A stretch of 64,000 nucleotides of DNA, from contig CAZIOS010000004.1 of the NCBI GenBank assembly GCA_964540905.1, forward strand, positions 1-64,000, in the 5' to 3' direction. The notes below the pieces were generated by a model. It did no database searches and was not told where the DNA came from. It saw only the letters and a program-made list of their open reading frames with translations. This DNA comes from VAYN01 sp964540905. Its GTDB lineage: Bacteria; Actinomycetota; Thermoleophilia; Solirubrobacterales; 70-9. Made by a program: the position numbers and the translations under genes. Shown one piece after another: positions 8,902 to 17,529 of this stretch; the first letter of the stretch is position 1; each line of letters opens with the position of its first letter.

Positions 8902-9737
8902 ACGAGGGCGCCGGTGGCGTCGCCCTGCCCGGGTTCGACGCCGACACCGCGGTGCGGGCACTCGGCGAGGGGCGCTTCGCGGCGACGATGAGCGAACGCT
9001 GGTGGGTCGGCCGCGGCCCCAACGGCGGTTACGTCGCGGCGGTGATCCTGCGGGCGATCCTCGCCGCGGCCGCGACCGGCGCCGAGCGGGCGCCGCGCTC
9101 GCTCACCGTCCACTACCAGCGGGCGCCGCAGGCGGGGCCGGTCGAGATCGCGGTCGCGGTCGAGCGCACGGGGCGCCGGGTCAGCTTCCTCTCGGCGCGG
9201 ATGACCCAGGCGGGCAAGGTGCAGGCAACGGCGATGGCGGTGCTCTCCGAGGACTGGGCCGAGGGTGGCTTCGAGGAGCTGGCGATGCCCGACGCCGGCG
9301 CGCCCGGCGAGCTGCACGCGACCGACTTCGAGGCCAGGCCCGGCGCCCCGACGATGCTGCAGAACTACCTGCTGCGGCCCGCCCTGGGCGAGCCCGCCTT
9401 CTCCGGCGGCGCCTCCTACACCGGCGCCTGGATCCGCACCCGCGAGCCGCACCTGCTCGACGCGCCGCTGGCCGCCGCCTTCCTCGACACCTGGTTCCCA
9501 GCCCCCTTCGTCCGCCTCGACGGGCCGCGGCCGGCGCCGACGATCGACTACACCGTCCACTTCCGCTCCCCCCTGCCGCCGCCCGGCGCCAGCGCCGAGG
9601 ATCCCTACCTGGTCGCCTTCCGCTCCGGCACCGCCCGCCACGGCTTCTTCGAGGAAGACGGCGAGCTCTGGAGCGCCGACGGCACCCTGCTGGCGCAGTC
9701 GCGGCAGCTGGCGCTGCTGCTCGACCCGGGCGCCTAG
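8898..9737 (+). CDS. Hotdog-fold acyl-CoA thioesterase
   Basis: A 279-residue protein resembling the double-hotdog TesB-like thioesterases: ERWWVGRGPNGGYVAAVILR in the first fold, RSLTVHYQRAPQAGPVEI in its sheet, and TIDYTVHFRSPLPPP in the second fold. It likely hydrolyses acyl-CoA to free acid and CoA in the cytoplasm. The GTG at 8898 overlaps the MMPL stop (GTGA) and follows GGAGG, so this start is well supported. As the third gene of the padR-MMPL operon it may supply or recycle the acyl substrate of the exporter. Its stop shares a CTAG with the convergent phosphoesterase. Confidence 0.85.
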   Translation: MNEGAGGVALPGFDADTAVRALGEGRFAATMSERWWVGRGPNGGYVAAVILRAILAAAATGAERAPRSLTVHYQRAPQAGPVEIAVAVERTGRRVSFLSARMTQAGKVQATAMAVLSEDWAEGGFEELAMPDAGAPGELHATDFEARPGAPTMLQNYLLRPALGEPAFSGGASYTGAWIRTREPHLLDAPLAAAFLDTWFPAPFVRLDGPRPAPTIDYTVHFRSPLPPPGASAEDPYLVAFRSGTARHGFFEEDGELWSADGTLLAQSRQLALLLDPGA

Positions 9738-11371
9738 GAGGCGGCGTTGAAGAGTTCGGGCGGGAAGGGGCTCAGCGCGGCGCCGGCGGCGTAGCCGAGC
9801 GGCGGCAGCCCGAGCAGTTCCTCGACGCTGAGCAGCAGCGAGAAGTGGTTGTAGTAGCTGCTTTCTTCGACGCTGCCGGGTTCGACGAAGGGCGAGATCA
9901 GCAGCAGGCCCACCTGGCCGCCGCCGCCGCTTTCCTTGACCGGGCCGGTGGTGGCCGCGGCGGGGGTCGCCGGCGCCGGCAGGTTGGGGTATTCGGGGTT
10001 GGCGCAGCAGGAGCTGGAGTCGGCGCCGGGCCCGACCTGCGGCGCCTGGTCGAAGGTGATCGCGATCAACCCGCCTTCCTTGTAGGCCGGCGATTTGGCG
10101 ATCTCCGGGACCACCGTTTCGAGGAAGCCCTGGGCACCGGCGAGGCCCGCCGGCTGTTCCGGCGCGCAGGGGGTTTCGCTGCCGTCGTGACAGGCGTCGG
10201 GGACGACGTAGGAGAGGGTCGGGGTCTTGCGCGCGACCTTGAGGTCTCCTTCGAGGCTGTCGAGGCCGACGTTGTGCTTGGCGCATTCGGGGCTTTCGGC
10301 GATCGCCGCGAAGTAGAGCAGGGGATTGCGGCGCGGCTCTTCGGCGCAGCCGCTGGTCAGGCCCTCGACGTAGGCCTTCCAGGTCATCTTCTTTTCGAGC
10401 AGCTGACCCGGCAGCGTCGGGGTTTCCTTCGGGTAAGCGCAGCCGCTGCCCTCGACCTGGCCTTCGGCGCCGATCTTGCCGGGCACGATCGGGGTGTATT
10501 CGGGGCATTCGGCCGCCGTCTGCGGCGTCGGCCCCTGGCCGCTGAGCAGCGCCACCTGGTTGGCCAGCGCCCCCTGGGCGACCGCGTAGTAATGAGGGAT
10601 CAACTCGCCCTGGGTGGCCAGCGTCTTCGCGAAGTAGGGCGAGGTGGAGGCTTTGCCGAAGGTTTCTTCGTAGCCGTGGCCGTCGAGCACGATCAGGAAG
10701 ACGTGTTTGACTTCCGGCAGGCCGGCTTCTTCTTCGAATTCTTCCGGCAATTCGAGCGGTTTCGGAGCGGGTTCCGGTTCGGCCAGCGGCGCTTCCGGCG
10801 GCAGCACGGTTTCCGGCACGGCCGAGGGGACCGCCGTCGGTTCCGCCGCCGGCGTGCTCGCGACCGGTTCGGCTTCTTCTTCCGGTTCCGGTTCGTCGTT
10901 GCCGACCCCGGGATGGCTGATCTCGAGGATCAGCGGCCCGAACCCGGCGCTCTCGGCGAGGGGGCTGGTGACCGAGCCGAGCACGACTCCGGCGGCCAGC
11001 AGCGCCATCACCGCGACCGCGGCCACCTGGGGGGAAGGCATGAAGCGCCAGTAGTCGGGTTTCCCGTCCGGCTCGGCGCCGGGCGCGCTCTCCGGCGCGG
11101 CCGCGGGCGCCTGGCTCTCGGGGGCGGCGTCGCCGCGACCGCGCCGTTTCAGCGCGTCGATGCGCTTGCCGACGACCGCCGGCAGCGGCCCGCGACGGGT
11201 ACCGCACTCGAGGCAGTAGCGCTGGCTGGCCGAGAGCGCCGCGCCGCATTGCGGGCAGCTCTTGGACTGGGTGCCGCCTGCACCCCCCTCGTCGACACGG
11301 TCCGTCACGTAGAGCGATTCTCGCCGTGCCCTGGGCACGACTTGTGAAGATTCTGAGTCCGGGGCTTTCAC
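9734..11371 (-). CDS. Zinc-ribbon, membrane-anchored phosphoesterase
   Basis: A 545-residue protein. Residues 39-56 form a zinc ribbon (CPQC...CLEC). A hydrophobic segment lies near 112-133, followed by a Glu/Pro/Ala-rich linker to about 222, then an alkaline-phosphatase-like phosphoesterase domain (VFLIVLDGHGYEETFG, ANQVALLSGQGP, YYNHFSLLLSVEELLGLPPL). Such domains occur in acid phosphatases and phosphatidylinositol-phosphate phosphatases. The anchor places the catalytic domain outside the cell and the zinc ribbon inside. The usual ENHS motif is here DGHG. GTG at 11308 is an alternative start. It neighbours the pst genes, so phosphate scavenging is plausible. Confidence 0.82.
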   Translation of the reverse strand: MKAPDSESSQVVPRARRESLYVTDRVDEGGAGGTQSKSCPQCGAALSASQRYCLECGTRRGPLPAVVGKRIDALKRRGRGDAAPESQAPAAAPESAPGAEPDGKPDYWRFMPSPQVAAVAVMALLAAGVVLGSVTSPLAESAGFGPLILEISHPGVGNDEPEPEEEAEPVASTPAAEPTAVPSAVPETVLPPEAPLAEPEPAPKPLELPEEFEEEAGLPEVKHVFLIVLDGHGYEETFGKASTSPYFAKTLATQGELIPHYYAVAQGALANQVALLSGQGPTPQTAAECPEYTPIVPGKIGAEGQVEGSGCAYPKETPTLPGQLLEKKMTWKAYVEGLTSGCAEEPRRNPLLYFAAIAESPECAKHNVGLDSLEGDLKVARKTPTLSYVVPDACHDGSETPCAPEQPAGLAGAQGFLETVVPEIAKSPAYKEGGLIAITFDQAPQVGPGADSSSCCANPEYPNLPAPATPAAATTGPVKESGGGGQVGLLLISPFVEPGSVEESSYYNHFSLLLSVEELLGLPPLGYAAGAALSPFPPELFNAAS

Positions 11372-11426
11372 AACTCTTCAACATCAGGCACGGGGGGTCG
11401 CCCTGACAATCCAACCGGCCCCCGCG

Positions 11427-12032
11427 ATGAACGACCCTTCGATCCCACCCGTCTCTCAGCCCGGGGGCGGGGACCAGTGTCCGTCCTGCGGGACGCCGTT
11501 GGCCCCCGACCAGCGCTACTGCCTGAACTGCGGCCAGCGCCGCGGCGATCCGCGCCTGCCCTTCATGGACGCGGTGGTGCTGATGAACGCGGTGCGCCAG
11601 CCGCAGGGACCTCCTCCCGCGCCGGCCGCCAAGAAGCGCGACGGCATTTCCCCCAACGCCGCCCTGATCGCCGGCATCGGCGTGCTGCTGCTGGCGCTCG
11701 GGATCGGCGTCCTGATCGGCCGCTCCGGCAACCACACCGTCGCCAGCACCCAGCAGGCGCCGCAGATCGTCAAGGTCGGCGGCGGCGAAGAAGCGGCGCC
11801 CAAATCGTCGAGCAGTTCGGGCAGCACCGGTGGCAAAAACACGAACCTGAAGACCAAGAAACAGAAAGAAGCGGCCCTGAAGAAAGCGGAAGAGAACCCG
11901 GCCTCGAACGAAATCCTGCACAGTAAGGTGCCGCAGCCGCCGCCGACGATCCAGCCGGGAGAAAAGTGCAACCCCAAGGCCGCCGGCTGCAGCAAGGGTG
12001 GCGAATTCAACGGAGAATTCTTCGGCGAATGA
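11427..12032 (+). CDS. Zinc-ribbon single-pass membrane protein
   Basis: A 201-residue protein. An N-terminal zinc ribbon (Cys18, Cys21, Cys32, Cys35 in CPSCGTPLAPDQRYCLNCG) is followed by a hydrophobic segment around residues 76-99 (ALIAGIGVLLLALGIGVLIG). The extracytoplasmic part is low-complexity, first Ser/Gly-rich and then Lys-rich (KTKKQKEAALKKAEE). The zinc ribbon is very like that of the divergent phosphoesterase, so the two are probably related by domain sharing. No enzyme motif is seen. Its stop overlaps the next ATG (ATGA), so the two zinc-ribbon genes are cotranslated. Confidence 0.75.
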   Translation: MNDPSIPPVSQPGGGDQCPSCGTPLAPDQRYCLNCGQRRGDPRLPFMDAVVLMNAVRQPQGPPPAPAAKKRDGISPNAALIAGIGVLLLALGIGVLIGRSGNHTVASTQQAPQIVKVGGGEEAAPKSSSSSGSTGGKNTNLKTKKQKEAALKKAEENPASNEILHSKVPQPPPTIQPGEKCNPKAAGCSKGGEFNGEFFGE

Positions 12033-12475
12033 TCTCGCGACCGAAACTGCGACGGAATCGGCAGGCCGCCACGGCGGCGGCACCCGCGCCTCCTCAGGCT
12101 GGGGCCCCCGCCACCCAGCCGACGGCCCCACAGCGGCCAGCGGTCGGCCAGGAGCTGCTGGTCGACCTCGAACGCCGCCGCGACCAGCTGATCGCGCTGG
12201 TCGCCGAGCTGCAGTGGGACCTCGGCGGCCTCGTCTACGAGATGGCGATCCGCAACCGGATCAACGTCGAGACGCTGGTCAAACGGGCCGTCGTCCTGCA
12301 GGACGCCGACGCCGAGCTGAGCGAGGTCGAACGGATCGTCCGCACCGAGGAGACCGGCACCGCCGGCTCCTGCAGCCGCTGTGCCGCCCCTCACAGCAGC
12401 GGCGCCACCTACTGCTGGCAGTGCGGGCAGTCGCTGCTGCAGCAGGTCTCCAGCGACGCGATCCTGCGCGGCTGA
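12029..12475 (+). CDS. Small protein with C-terminal zinc ribbon
   Basis: A 148-residue protein with a basic, Ala/Pro-rich N-terminus, a helical middle (LVDLERRRDQLIALVAELQW) and a C-terminal zinc ribbon (Cys115, Cys118, Cys129, Cys132 in CSRCAAPHSSGATYCWQCG). It has no membrane segment. The ATG overlaps the preceding stop (ATGA). The arrangement, coiled helix plus zinc ribbon, suggests an adaptor working with the membrane-bound zinc-ribbon protein before it. The function is not recognised. It is convergent with pstB. Confidence 0.72.
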   Translation: MISRPKLRRNRQAATAAAPAPPQAGAPATQPTAPQRPAVGQELLVDLERRRDQLIALVAELQWDLGGLVYEMAIRNRINVETLVKRAVVLQDADAELSEVERIVRTEETGTAGSCSRCAAPHSSGATYCWQCGQSLLQQVSSDAILRG

Positions 12476-12487
12476 GGCCCCTGGCGC

Positions 12488-13393
12488 TCAGCCGAAGCGG
12501 CCGCTGACGTAGTCGCGGGTCCGCGGGTCGGCCGGGTCGGAGAAGATCTTCTCGGTCGGGGCGAACTCGACCAGGGTCCCCGAGGGCACCGCGGCGGCGG
12601 TGTCGACGCTGAAGAAGGCGGTCTGTTCGGCGACCCGCGCCGCCTGCTGCATGTTGTGGGTGACGATGACGATCGTGAAGCGGCCCTTGAGGCTGTGCAT
12701 CAGCTCCTCGATCGAGGCGGTGGCGATCGGGTCCAGCGCCGAGGCGGGCTCGTCGAGCAGCAGCACGTCGGGTTCGATCGCGATCGCGCGGGCGATGCAG
12801 AGGCGCTGCTGCTGGCCGCCGGAGAGGCCGAGGGCGCTGTCCTTGAGGCGGTCTTTGACCTCGTCCCAGAGCGCCGCCCCGCGCAGCGCCTCCTCGACCC
12901 GCTGGTCGAGGCCGTGCCGGAGGCCGAGGTTGCGCGGCGCCCAGGCGACGTTGTCGTAGATCGACTTCGGGAACGGGTTCGGTTTCTGGAAGACCATGCC
13001 GATCCGGCGCCGCACCTCGACCTGGTCGACGTTGCCGGCATACATGTCGTTGCCGTGGTAGAGGATCTGCCCCTCGAGCCGGAAGCTCGAGACCGAGTCG
13101 TTCATCCGGTTGAGGCTGCGCAGGAAGGTCGTCTTGCCGCAGCCCGAGGGCCCGATCAGCGCCGTGATGCGGCTGTGCGGGATCCGCATCGAGACCCCGG
13201 CCAGCGCCTTCTTGGCGCCGTAGTAGACGGAGACGTCGCGGGCTTCGAAGACCGCCTCGACGCCGAGCTCGCGCTGGCCGATCGCCGGCTGCGCCACCCC
13301 GCCCTGGGCGGCGCTCTGAATCCGCACCCGCGAGGGCACCGGCGGCCCGTTGGAGCCGCTTTCGGTGCGCTGCGTCTGGTCCGGGTAGCTCAT
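12488..13393 (-). CDS. pstB: Phosphate ABC transporter ATPase
   Basis: A 301-residue ATPase of the high-affinity phosphate importer. The Walker A motif is GPSGCGKTT (81-89), the signature LSGGQQQRL and Walker B VLLLDEPASALDP. MVFQKPNPFPKSIYDNVAW is the PstB-specific Q-loop region. The first 45 residues are a poorly conserved extension; the family usually starts close to EARDVSVYYG, so the true start could be internal. It overlaps pstA by 4 bp as the last gene of pstC-pstA-pstB. No phoU follows. Confidence 0.97.
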   Translation of the reverse strand: MSYPDQTQRTESGSNGPPVPSRVRIQSAAQGGVAQPAIGQRELGVEAVFEARDVSVYYGAKKALAGVSMRIPHSRITALIGPSGCGKTTFLRSLNRMNDSVSSFRLEGQILYHGNDMYAGNVDQVEVRRRIGMVFQKPNPFPKSIYDNVAWAPRNLGLRHGLDQRVEEALRGAALWDEVKDRLKDSALGLSGGQQQRLCIARAIAIEPDVLLLDEPASALDPIATASIEELMHSLKGRFTIVIVTHNMQQAARVAEQTAFFSVDTAAAVPSGTLVEFAPTEKIFSDPADPRTRDYVSGRFG

Positions 13394-14268
13394 GAGGCCA
13401 TCCTCCTTTTGCTGCGGGCCAGCAGCGCCCTGGCGCCGAGGCTCGCGAAGAGTATGAATGAGATCAACACCAGCCCCGCGCCCCAGGCGCGGGTGAAGCC
13501 TTCGGGGTTGCCTTCTTCGGAGAGTTCGAAGATCGTCACCGGGATGTTCGGGATCGCTTCGGTGAGGTGGAGGCTGACGTGGCGGCTGTCGAACACGGAG
13601 CAGATCAGCAGCAACGGCGCCGTCTCGCCGGCGGCGCGGGCAACCGCCAGCACGGTTGAAGTGAGGATGCCACCGAGGGCGCTGGGCAGGATCACTTTGA
13701 GCACCGTGCGCCAGCGGCTCACCCCCAGCGCGTCGGCGGCTTCGCGCATGCTGCCGGGGACCAGCAACAGGACCTCCTGGCTGCCGCGGGCGATCATCGG
13801 CAGCTCGATGATCGCCAGCGCGACCGAGGCCGCGAGCGCCGACTGCTGCTGGGTCGGCTTGACGATCAGGCCGAAGATGAAGAGGCCGATGATGATCGAG
13901 GGCAGGCCGTTGAGCAGGTCCAGCATCAGCCGAATCTGGGCGGCGACGCGCTTGTTGGCGAACTCGGTGACGAAGAGGGCGGTGAGGATGCCGACCGGCA
14001 TCGCGATCGCCGTCGCGACGAGGACGATCGCGGCCGAGCCGACGATCGCCGGCGCGATCCCCACCGGCGTGCCCTTGGTGAGGAAGTCGATGCTGAGGGC
14101 GCCGAGGCCGTGCGAGACCACCGCGGCGATCACGATCACCAGCACCGCCACCGCGCCCACCGCGGCCAGAGTCGCCCCGGACTCGGCGACGCGGCTGAAG
14201 ATCTGGCGGCGGCGCAGGTTCCCCGAGGGGGTCAGCGGCGCGCTCGGGTCGAAGGCGCGTTCGCTCAT
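13390..14268 (-). CDS. pstA: Phosphate ABC transporter permease PstA
   Basis: A 292-residue permease with six predicted membrane helices and the binding-protein-dependent permease motif around EAADALGVSRWRTVLKVILP, which contacts PstB. The ATG at 14268 overlaps the pstC stop by 4 bp, and the 14 residues of open frame before it are not needed. It pairs with PstC to form the membrane channel for phosphate. It overlaps pstB by 4 bp at its end, so the three transport genes are translationally coupled. Confidence 0.95.
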   Translation of the reverse strand: MSERAFDPSAPLTPSGNLRRRQIFSRVAESGATLAAVGAVAVLVIVIAAVVSHGLGALSIDFLTKGTPVGIAPAIVGSAAIVLVATAIAMPVGILTALFVTEFANKRVAAQIRLMLDLLNGLPSIIIGLFIFGLIVKPTQQQSALAASVALAIIELPMIARGSQEVLLLVPGSMREAADALGVSRWRTVLKVILPSALGGILTSTVLAVARAAGETAPLLLICSVFDSRHVSLHLTEAIPNIPVTIFELSEEGNPEGFTRAWGAGLVLISFILFASLGARALLARSKRRMAS

Positions 14269-15266
14269 TTCGCCGCCAACGTGCGGGGGCCGAAGCGCCT
14301 GCCGATCCACTGCGCCAGCAGGTTCGCCGCCAGCCCGATCACCAGCAGGATCACCCCCAGGTAGAAGAGCGAGGCTTTGTGCAGTTCGGTCAGCGCCCCC
14401 GGGAACTGGTTGGCGATCCGCGAGGCCAGGGTGTCGCCGGTGTCGAACAGCGACTTGTTGATTGCCGAGCCGGCGCCGATCACCTGGGTGACCGCGATCG
14501 CCTCGCCGAGCGCCCGGCCGAGGCCGAGCAGCGAGGCGGCGACGATGCCGGAGGAGGTCGAGGGCAGTACCACCCCCCGCACCACCTCCCAGCGAGTCGC
14601 GCCCAGCGCGCTGGCGCCATCCTGGATATCGCGCGGAACCGCGAGGAAGAGGTCGCGGGAGATAGAGGCGATGATCGGGATCACCATGATCGTCAGGATC
14701 AGGCTGGCGGTGAAGACGCTGGAGCCGGTGGTCTGGGGCGGCCCGAAGAGCGGGATGAAGCCGAGGTGGTCGTGCAGCCAGGGCTCGACGTTCTTCTGCA
14801 CGAAGGGGGCCAGGATCAGGATGCCCCAGAAGCCGAGGATGACGCTGGGGATCGCCGCCAGCAGCTCGACCAGGGGCGAGATCACGCCGCTGACGCCCTT
14901 CGGCGCCAGCAGGCTGAGGAAGAGCCCGATCGAGATCGCGATCGGGGCCCCGATCGCCAGCGCCACGAAGGAGCTGACCATGGTGCCGAAGATCAGCGAG
15001 CCGGCGCCGAAGACGCCGAAGTTGGGCTGCCAGGTCGTGTGGACGAGGAAGCCGAGCCCGAATTTCGAGATCGCCGGGACGGCGCCGTGGATCACCTGGT
15101 AGCCGACGAGGACGAGGACGATGACGCCGAGCAGCGCCGCCAGCGCACAGATCAGGTAGAGGGCGACGTCGCCGATCCGGTCGATCCGCTTCAGCCGGCT
15201 CGAGGAGCGGGCGCCGCGACCTTCGCCGGCGGGAATGTAGGCCGGATTGACGCTGGGGCCGCTCAT
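14265..15266 (-). CDS. pstC: Phosphate ABC transporter permease PstC
   Basis: A 333-residue permease with six membrane segments and the EAA-type loop GASALGATRWEVVRGVVLP. GIVAASLLGLGRALGEAIAV is characteristic of PstC. The ATG at 15266 is the likely start; the open frame upstream runs through AT-rich regulatory DNA. It is the first gene of the minus-strand pstCAB set and faces away from pstS, so binding protein and channel are made from divergent promoters. Most bacteria keep pstSCAB in one operon. Confidence 0.95.
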   Translation of the reverse strand: MSGPSVNPAYIPAGEGRGARSSSRLKRIDRIGDVALYLICALAALLGVIVLVLVGYQVIHGAVPAISKFGLGFLVHTTWQPNFGVFGAGSLIFGTMVSSFVALAIGAPIAISIGLFLSLLAPKGVSGVISPLVELLAAIPSVILGFWGILILAPFVQKNVEPWLHDHLGFIPLFGPPQTTGSSVFTASLILTIMVIPIIASISRDLFLAVPRDIQDGASALGATRWEVVRGVVLPSTSSGIVAASLLGLGRALGEAIAVTQVIGAGSAINKSLFDTGDTLASRIANQFPGALTELHKASLFYLGVILLVIGLAANLLAQWIGRRFGPRTLAAK

Positions 15267-15502
15267 CGCGAGGCAGCGTAGATCAAGTTGGCGGCCCAAT
15301 TCACCACCTGCGCCAACTTTCACAAAATTGACACAAGTGTGTTCACAACTCGGTAACAAATCACACTGTCACAGTTACATTTTTGCAATATCACTTTTCA
15401 CGGGATTGACACATGTGTGTGATCCCGGCCCCTGATGCTATGCCGCGCCCGGGCTGCACCCTTGCGCCCGCCAGACATGAAACAAGTCGAAAGGAATCTC
15501 TC
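15267..15502. promoter_or_regulatory. Divergent pstC/pstS control region
   Basis: This 236-bp interval is markedly AT-richer than its surroundings. It holds two near-identical 16-mers, ATTGACACAAGTGTGT (15328-15343) and ATTGACACATGTGTGT (15405-15420), each containing the dyad ACACA-WG-TGTGT. Between and before them are many TTCAC/GTCAC/GTTAC units, including GTTCACAACTC followed 11 bp on by GGTAACAATCA (15342-15363), reminiscent of the 11-bp direct repeats of actinobacterial PHO boxes. Phosphate-responsive PhoP/RegX3-type control is therefore likely. Exact -35/-10 pairs could not be fixed. Confidence 0.6.
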
Positions 15503-16510
15503 TTGAAGAGCATCAGGTTGCTTGGGGTAGCCGTCGCGGCCGTCCTGGTCATGGCCGTAGGAGTGGCCAACGCCTCCGCCGCCGGCCTCACCGGAGCCGG
15601 GTCGACCCTGGTTGCGCCACTGATGGCCAACTGGATCAACGGCTTTGAAATCAAAGAAGGCATCGCGGTCAAATACGGGGCCGTCGGCTCCGGTACCGGC
15701 ATCGCCCAGATCACCGCCCGGACCGTCGATTTCGGCGCCTCCGACGCTCCGCTCACCCCGGAACAGGCCGCCGCCTGCAACGGCTGCGTCCAGATCCCGT
15801 GGGCGCTGTCGGCCACCGGCATCGGCTTCAACCTCCCCGGCGTGAAGAAGCTCAACCTCACGGGGTCGATCCTCGCCGGCATCTACTTCGGCAAGATCAC
15901 CAGCTGGAGCGACCCGAAGATCAAGAAGGCGAACCCCGGCGTCAAGCTGCCGAACCTCGCCATCACCCCGGTCTTCCGCAGCGACGGCTCCGGTGACACC
16001 TACGCCTTCACCAACTACCTCTCCAAGGTCAGCAAGGCCTGGAAGAACGAAGTCGGCTACGCGACCTCGGTTGGGTTCTCGCACGGTGTCGGCGCCAAAG
16101 GCAACGCCGGCGTCACCTCGACGGTCGTCAAAACCCCGGGGGCCATCGGCTACATCTCTGCCTCCTACCTGATCGCCGCCGGCCTCGGTGCCGCCGCGAT
16201 CAAGAACGAAGCGGGCAATTACGAGTTCCCGAACCTGAAAAACATCGAAAGCGCGGCCTCGGTGGTGAAGAGCGTGCCTGCGAGCAACGCTCTCAGCATC
16301 GTCAACCCGCCGAAGAAGGCGACGATCGCTTACCCGATCTCGACCTTCACCTACGCGATCGTCCCCCACAACGCCCCGCAGAAGGGCTTCCTGCAGCAGT
16401 TCCTCACCTACGCCGTCACGATCGGCCAGAAGTACGGAGCGGCGCTTGATTTCGCCCCGCTGCCGAAGGTCGTCCTCAGCGCGGCAAAAAGCTCGATCGC
16501 CTCTCTCTAG
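15503..16510 (+). CDS. pstS: Phosphate-binding protein of the Pst transporter
   Basis: A 335-residue secreted binding protein. The TTG start at 15503 follows AAAGGAA and gives a proper Sec signal peptide (LLGVAVAAVLVMAVGVANAS). Phosphate-contact motifs are GAGSTL, GSGTGIAQI, DFGASDAPL and RSDGSGDTYAFTNYL. It captures phosphate outside the membrane for PstCAB. No lipobox cysteine is present, so it is probably soluble or held by another means. It stands alone on the plus strand, divergent from pstCAB, and ends at a strong terminator. Confidence 0.95.
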   Translation: MKSIRLLGVAVAAVLVMAVGVANASAAGLTGAGSTLVAPLMANWINGFEIKEGIAVKYGAVGSGTGIAQITARTVDFGASDAPLTPEQAAACNGCVQIPWALSATGIGFNLPGVKKLNLTGSILAGIYFGKITSWSDPKIKKANPGVKLPNLAITPVFRSDGSGDTYAFTNYLSKVSKAWKNEVGYATSVGFSHGVGAKGNAGVTSTVVKTPGAIGYISASYLIAAGLGAAAIKNEAGNYEFPNLKNIESAASVVKSVPASNALSIVNPPKKATIAYPISTFTYAIVPHNAPQKGFLQQFLTYAVTIGQKYGAALDFAPLPKVVLSAAKSSIASL

Positions 16511-16548
16511 GCAGAGCTAGTTCGGGCGCCGGGAGGCGCCGCAGTTCC

Positions 16549-16588
16549 CCGGCGCGGGGCTCGCAAGGGCCTCGCGCCGGTTTCTTTT
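16549..16588 (+). terminator. Rho-independent terminator of pstS
   Basis: CCGGCGCGGGGC (16549-16560) pairs with GCCTCGCGCCGG (16569-16580) with one mismatch around an 8-base loop, followed by TTTCTTTT (16581-16588). It lies 38 bp after the pstS stop and just before the convergent MerR-like gene. It is one of the few hairpins in the window with a proper T tract. Confidence 0.85.
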
Positions 16589-16607
16589 GGCGAGGGGCCG
16601 GGGCCGC

Positions 16608-17495
16608 TCAGGCGAAGGCCTGGGCGGCACGGCGGCGGAGGTCGGCGTTGAGCATGCCGGTGACCTCGCTGGGGCTCTCCCCGGCCGAAGGCACGGCGGC
16701 GCCGATCAGGCCGCTGGCGCGGAAGCCGAAGAGGGGAGCGTTGAAGCCGACCTCGCGGATCTTGCGGACCAGCTGCACGGCGCTGGGCGTGTCGGCGTTA
16801 GGGCCGCAGATGATGATCGCGGTCGGGTCGAGGGCGCCAAGGGCGCGCTCGAGGCGCTCGTCGCCGAGCTCGTTGGAGAGGACGAGGACGCGGAAGCCAG
16901 CGCGACGCAGGGCGAGGTCGAGCGCCTGGGCGTGGACCTCCTCGGCGTCCTGGCCGTGGCTGGAGTCGAGCAGCAGGATCCCGGCCGGGCGCGAGGCGGC
17001 GGCGGCGAGGCGGCGGGCGCCGTGCAGCCAGCCGGTCGCCCAGCGGGCGGCGAACTCGAGCTCGGCCTCGCGCTCGGGGTCGGCGGCGAGCCGGTCGATC
17101 GCCGGCAGCAGCAGCTCCTCGACGGTGCGCTCCAGCGGCCGCAGCGCCAGGCTCTCCTCGACCGCGCGGTCGGCGGCGCCCTCGTCGAAGCTCTCGAAGG
17201 CGGCGAGCAGGCTGCCGCCGCTGGCCGGCGCCGCTTGGCGCTGGCGCGTCAGCTCGATCGCCGAGGAGATGTTGCCGGTCTCGGCGAGCGCGTCGCGCAG
17301 CGTCTGCAGCTCGACCAGCTCGTAGTTGCGGTGGTTGCCGGGGGTGCGCTTGGGCAGCGGGAAGCCGTAACGACGCTCCCAGCTGCGGAGCGTGTTGGGG
17401 CTGACGCCGAGCACTTCGGCCGCTGCGTTGGTTCGGATTCCTGGCATGGGGGAGAAAGGTTTGGCTGCGCGATCCATTCGACGCGCCAGCGCCAT
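16608..17495 (-). CDS. MerR-type regulator with B12-binding-like domain
   Basis: A 295-residue protein. The MerR helix-turn-helix is TNAAAEVLGVSPNTLRSWER followed by RYGFPLPKRTPGNHRNYELVE. The middle is a helical cap region (about 95-180). The C-terminal Rossmann-like domain (ILLLDSSHGQDAEEVHAQAL, then AIIICGPNADT) matches the layout of cobalamin-binding MerR regulators such as CarH/LitR. The canonical E/D-x-H-x-x-G motif is not exact (DSSHGQD), so cobalamin binding is unproven. ATG at 17447 is an alternative start just before the HTH. A 21-bp dyad upstream may be its operator. Confidence 0.8.
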   Translation of the reverse strand: MALARRMDRAAKPFSPMPGIRTNAAAEVLGVSPNTLRSWERRYGFPLPKRTPGNHRNYELVELQTLRDALAETGNISSAIELTRQRQAAPASGGSLLAAFESFDEGAADRAVEESLALRPLERTVEELLLPAIDRLAADPEREAELEFAARWATGWLHGARRLAAAASRPAGILLLDSSHGQDAEEVHAQALDLALRRAGFRVLVLSNELGDERLERALGALDPTAIIICGPNADTPSAVQLVRKIREVGFNAPLFGFRASGLIGAAVPSAGESPSEVTGMLNADLRRRAAQAFA

Positions 17496-17529
17496 TCTCC
17501 CACCGCGTTTGCGGGTTTACATCGGTTAT

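Noticed and set aside
15406..15440. TTGACA as the -35 of pstS
   Set aside because: No acceptable -10 lies 16-18 bp downstream; the hexamer is part of the repeated 16-mer and may be a protein site.
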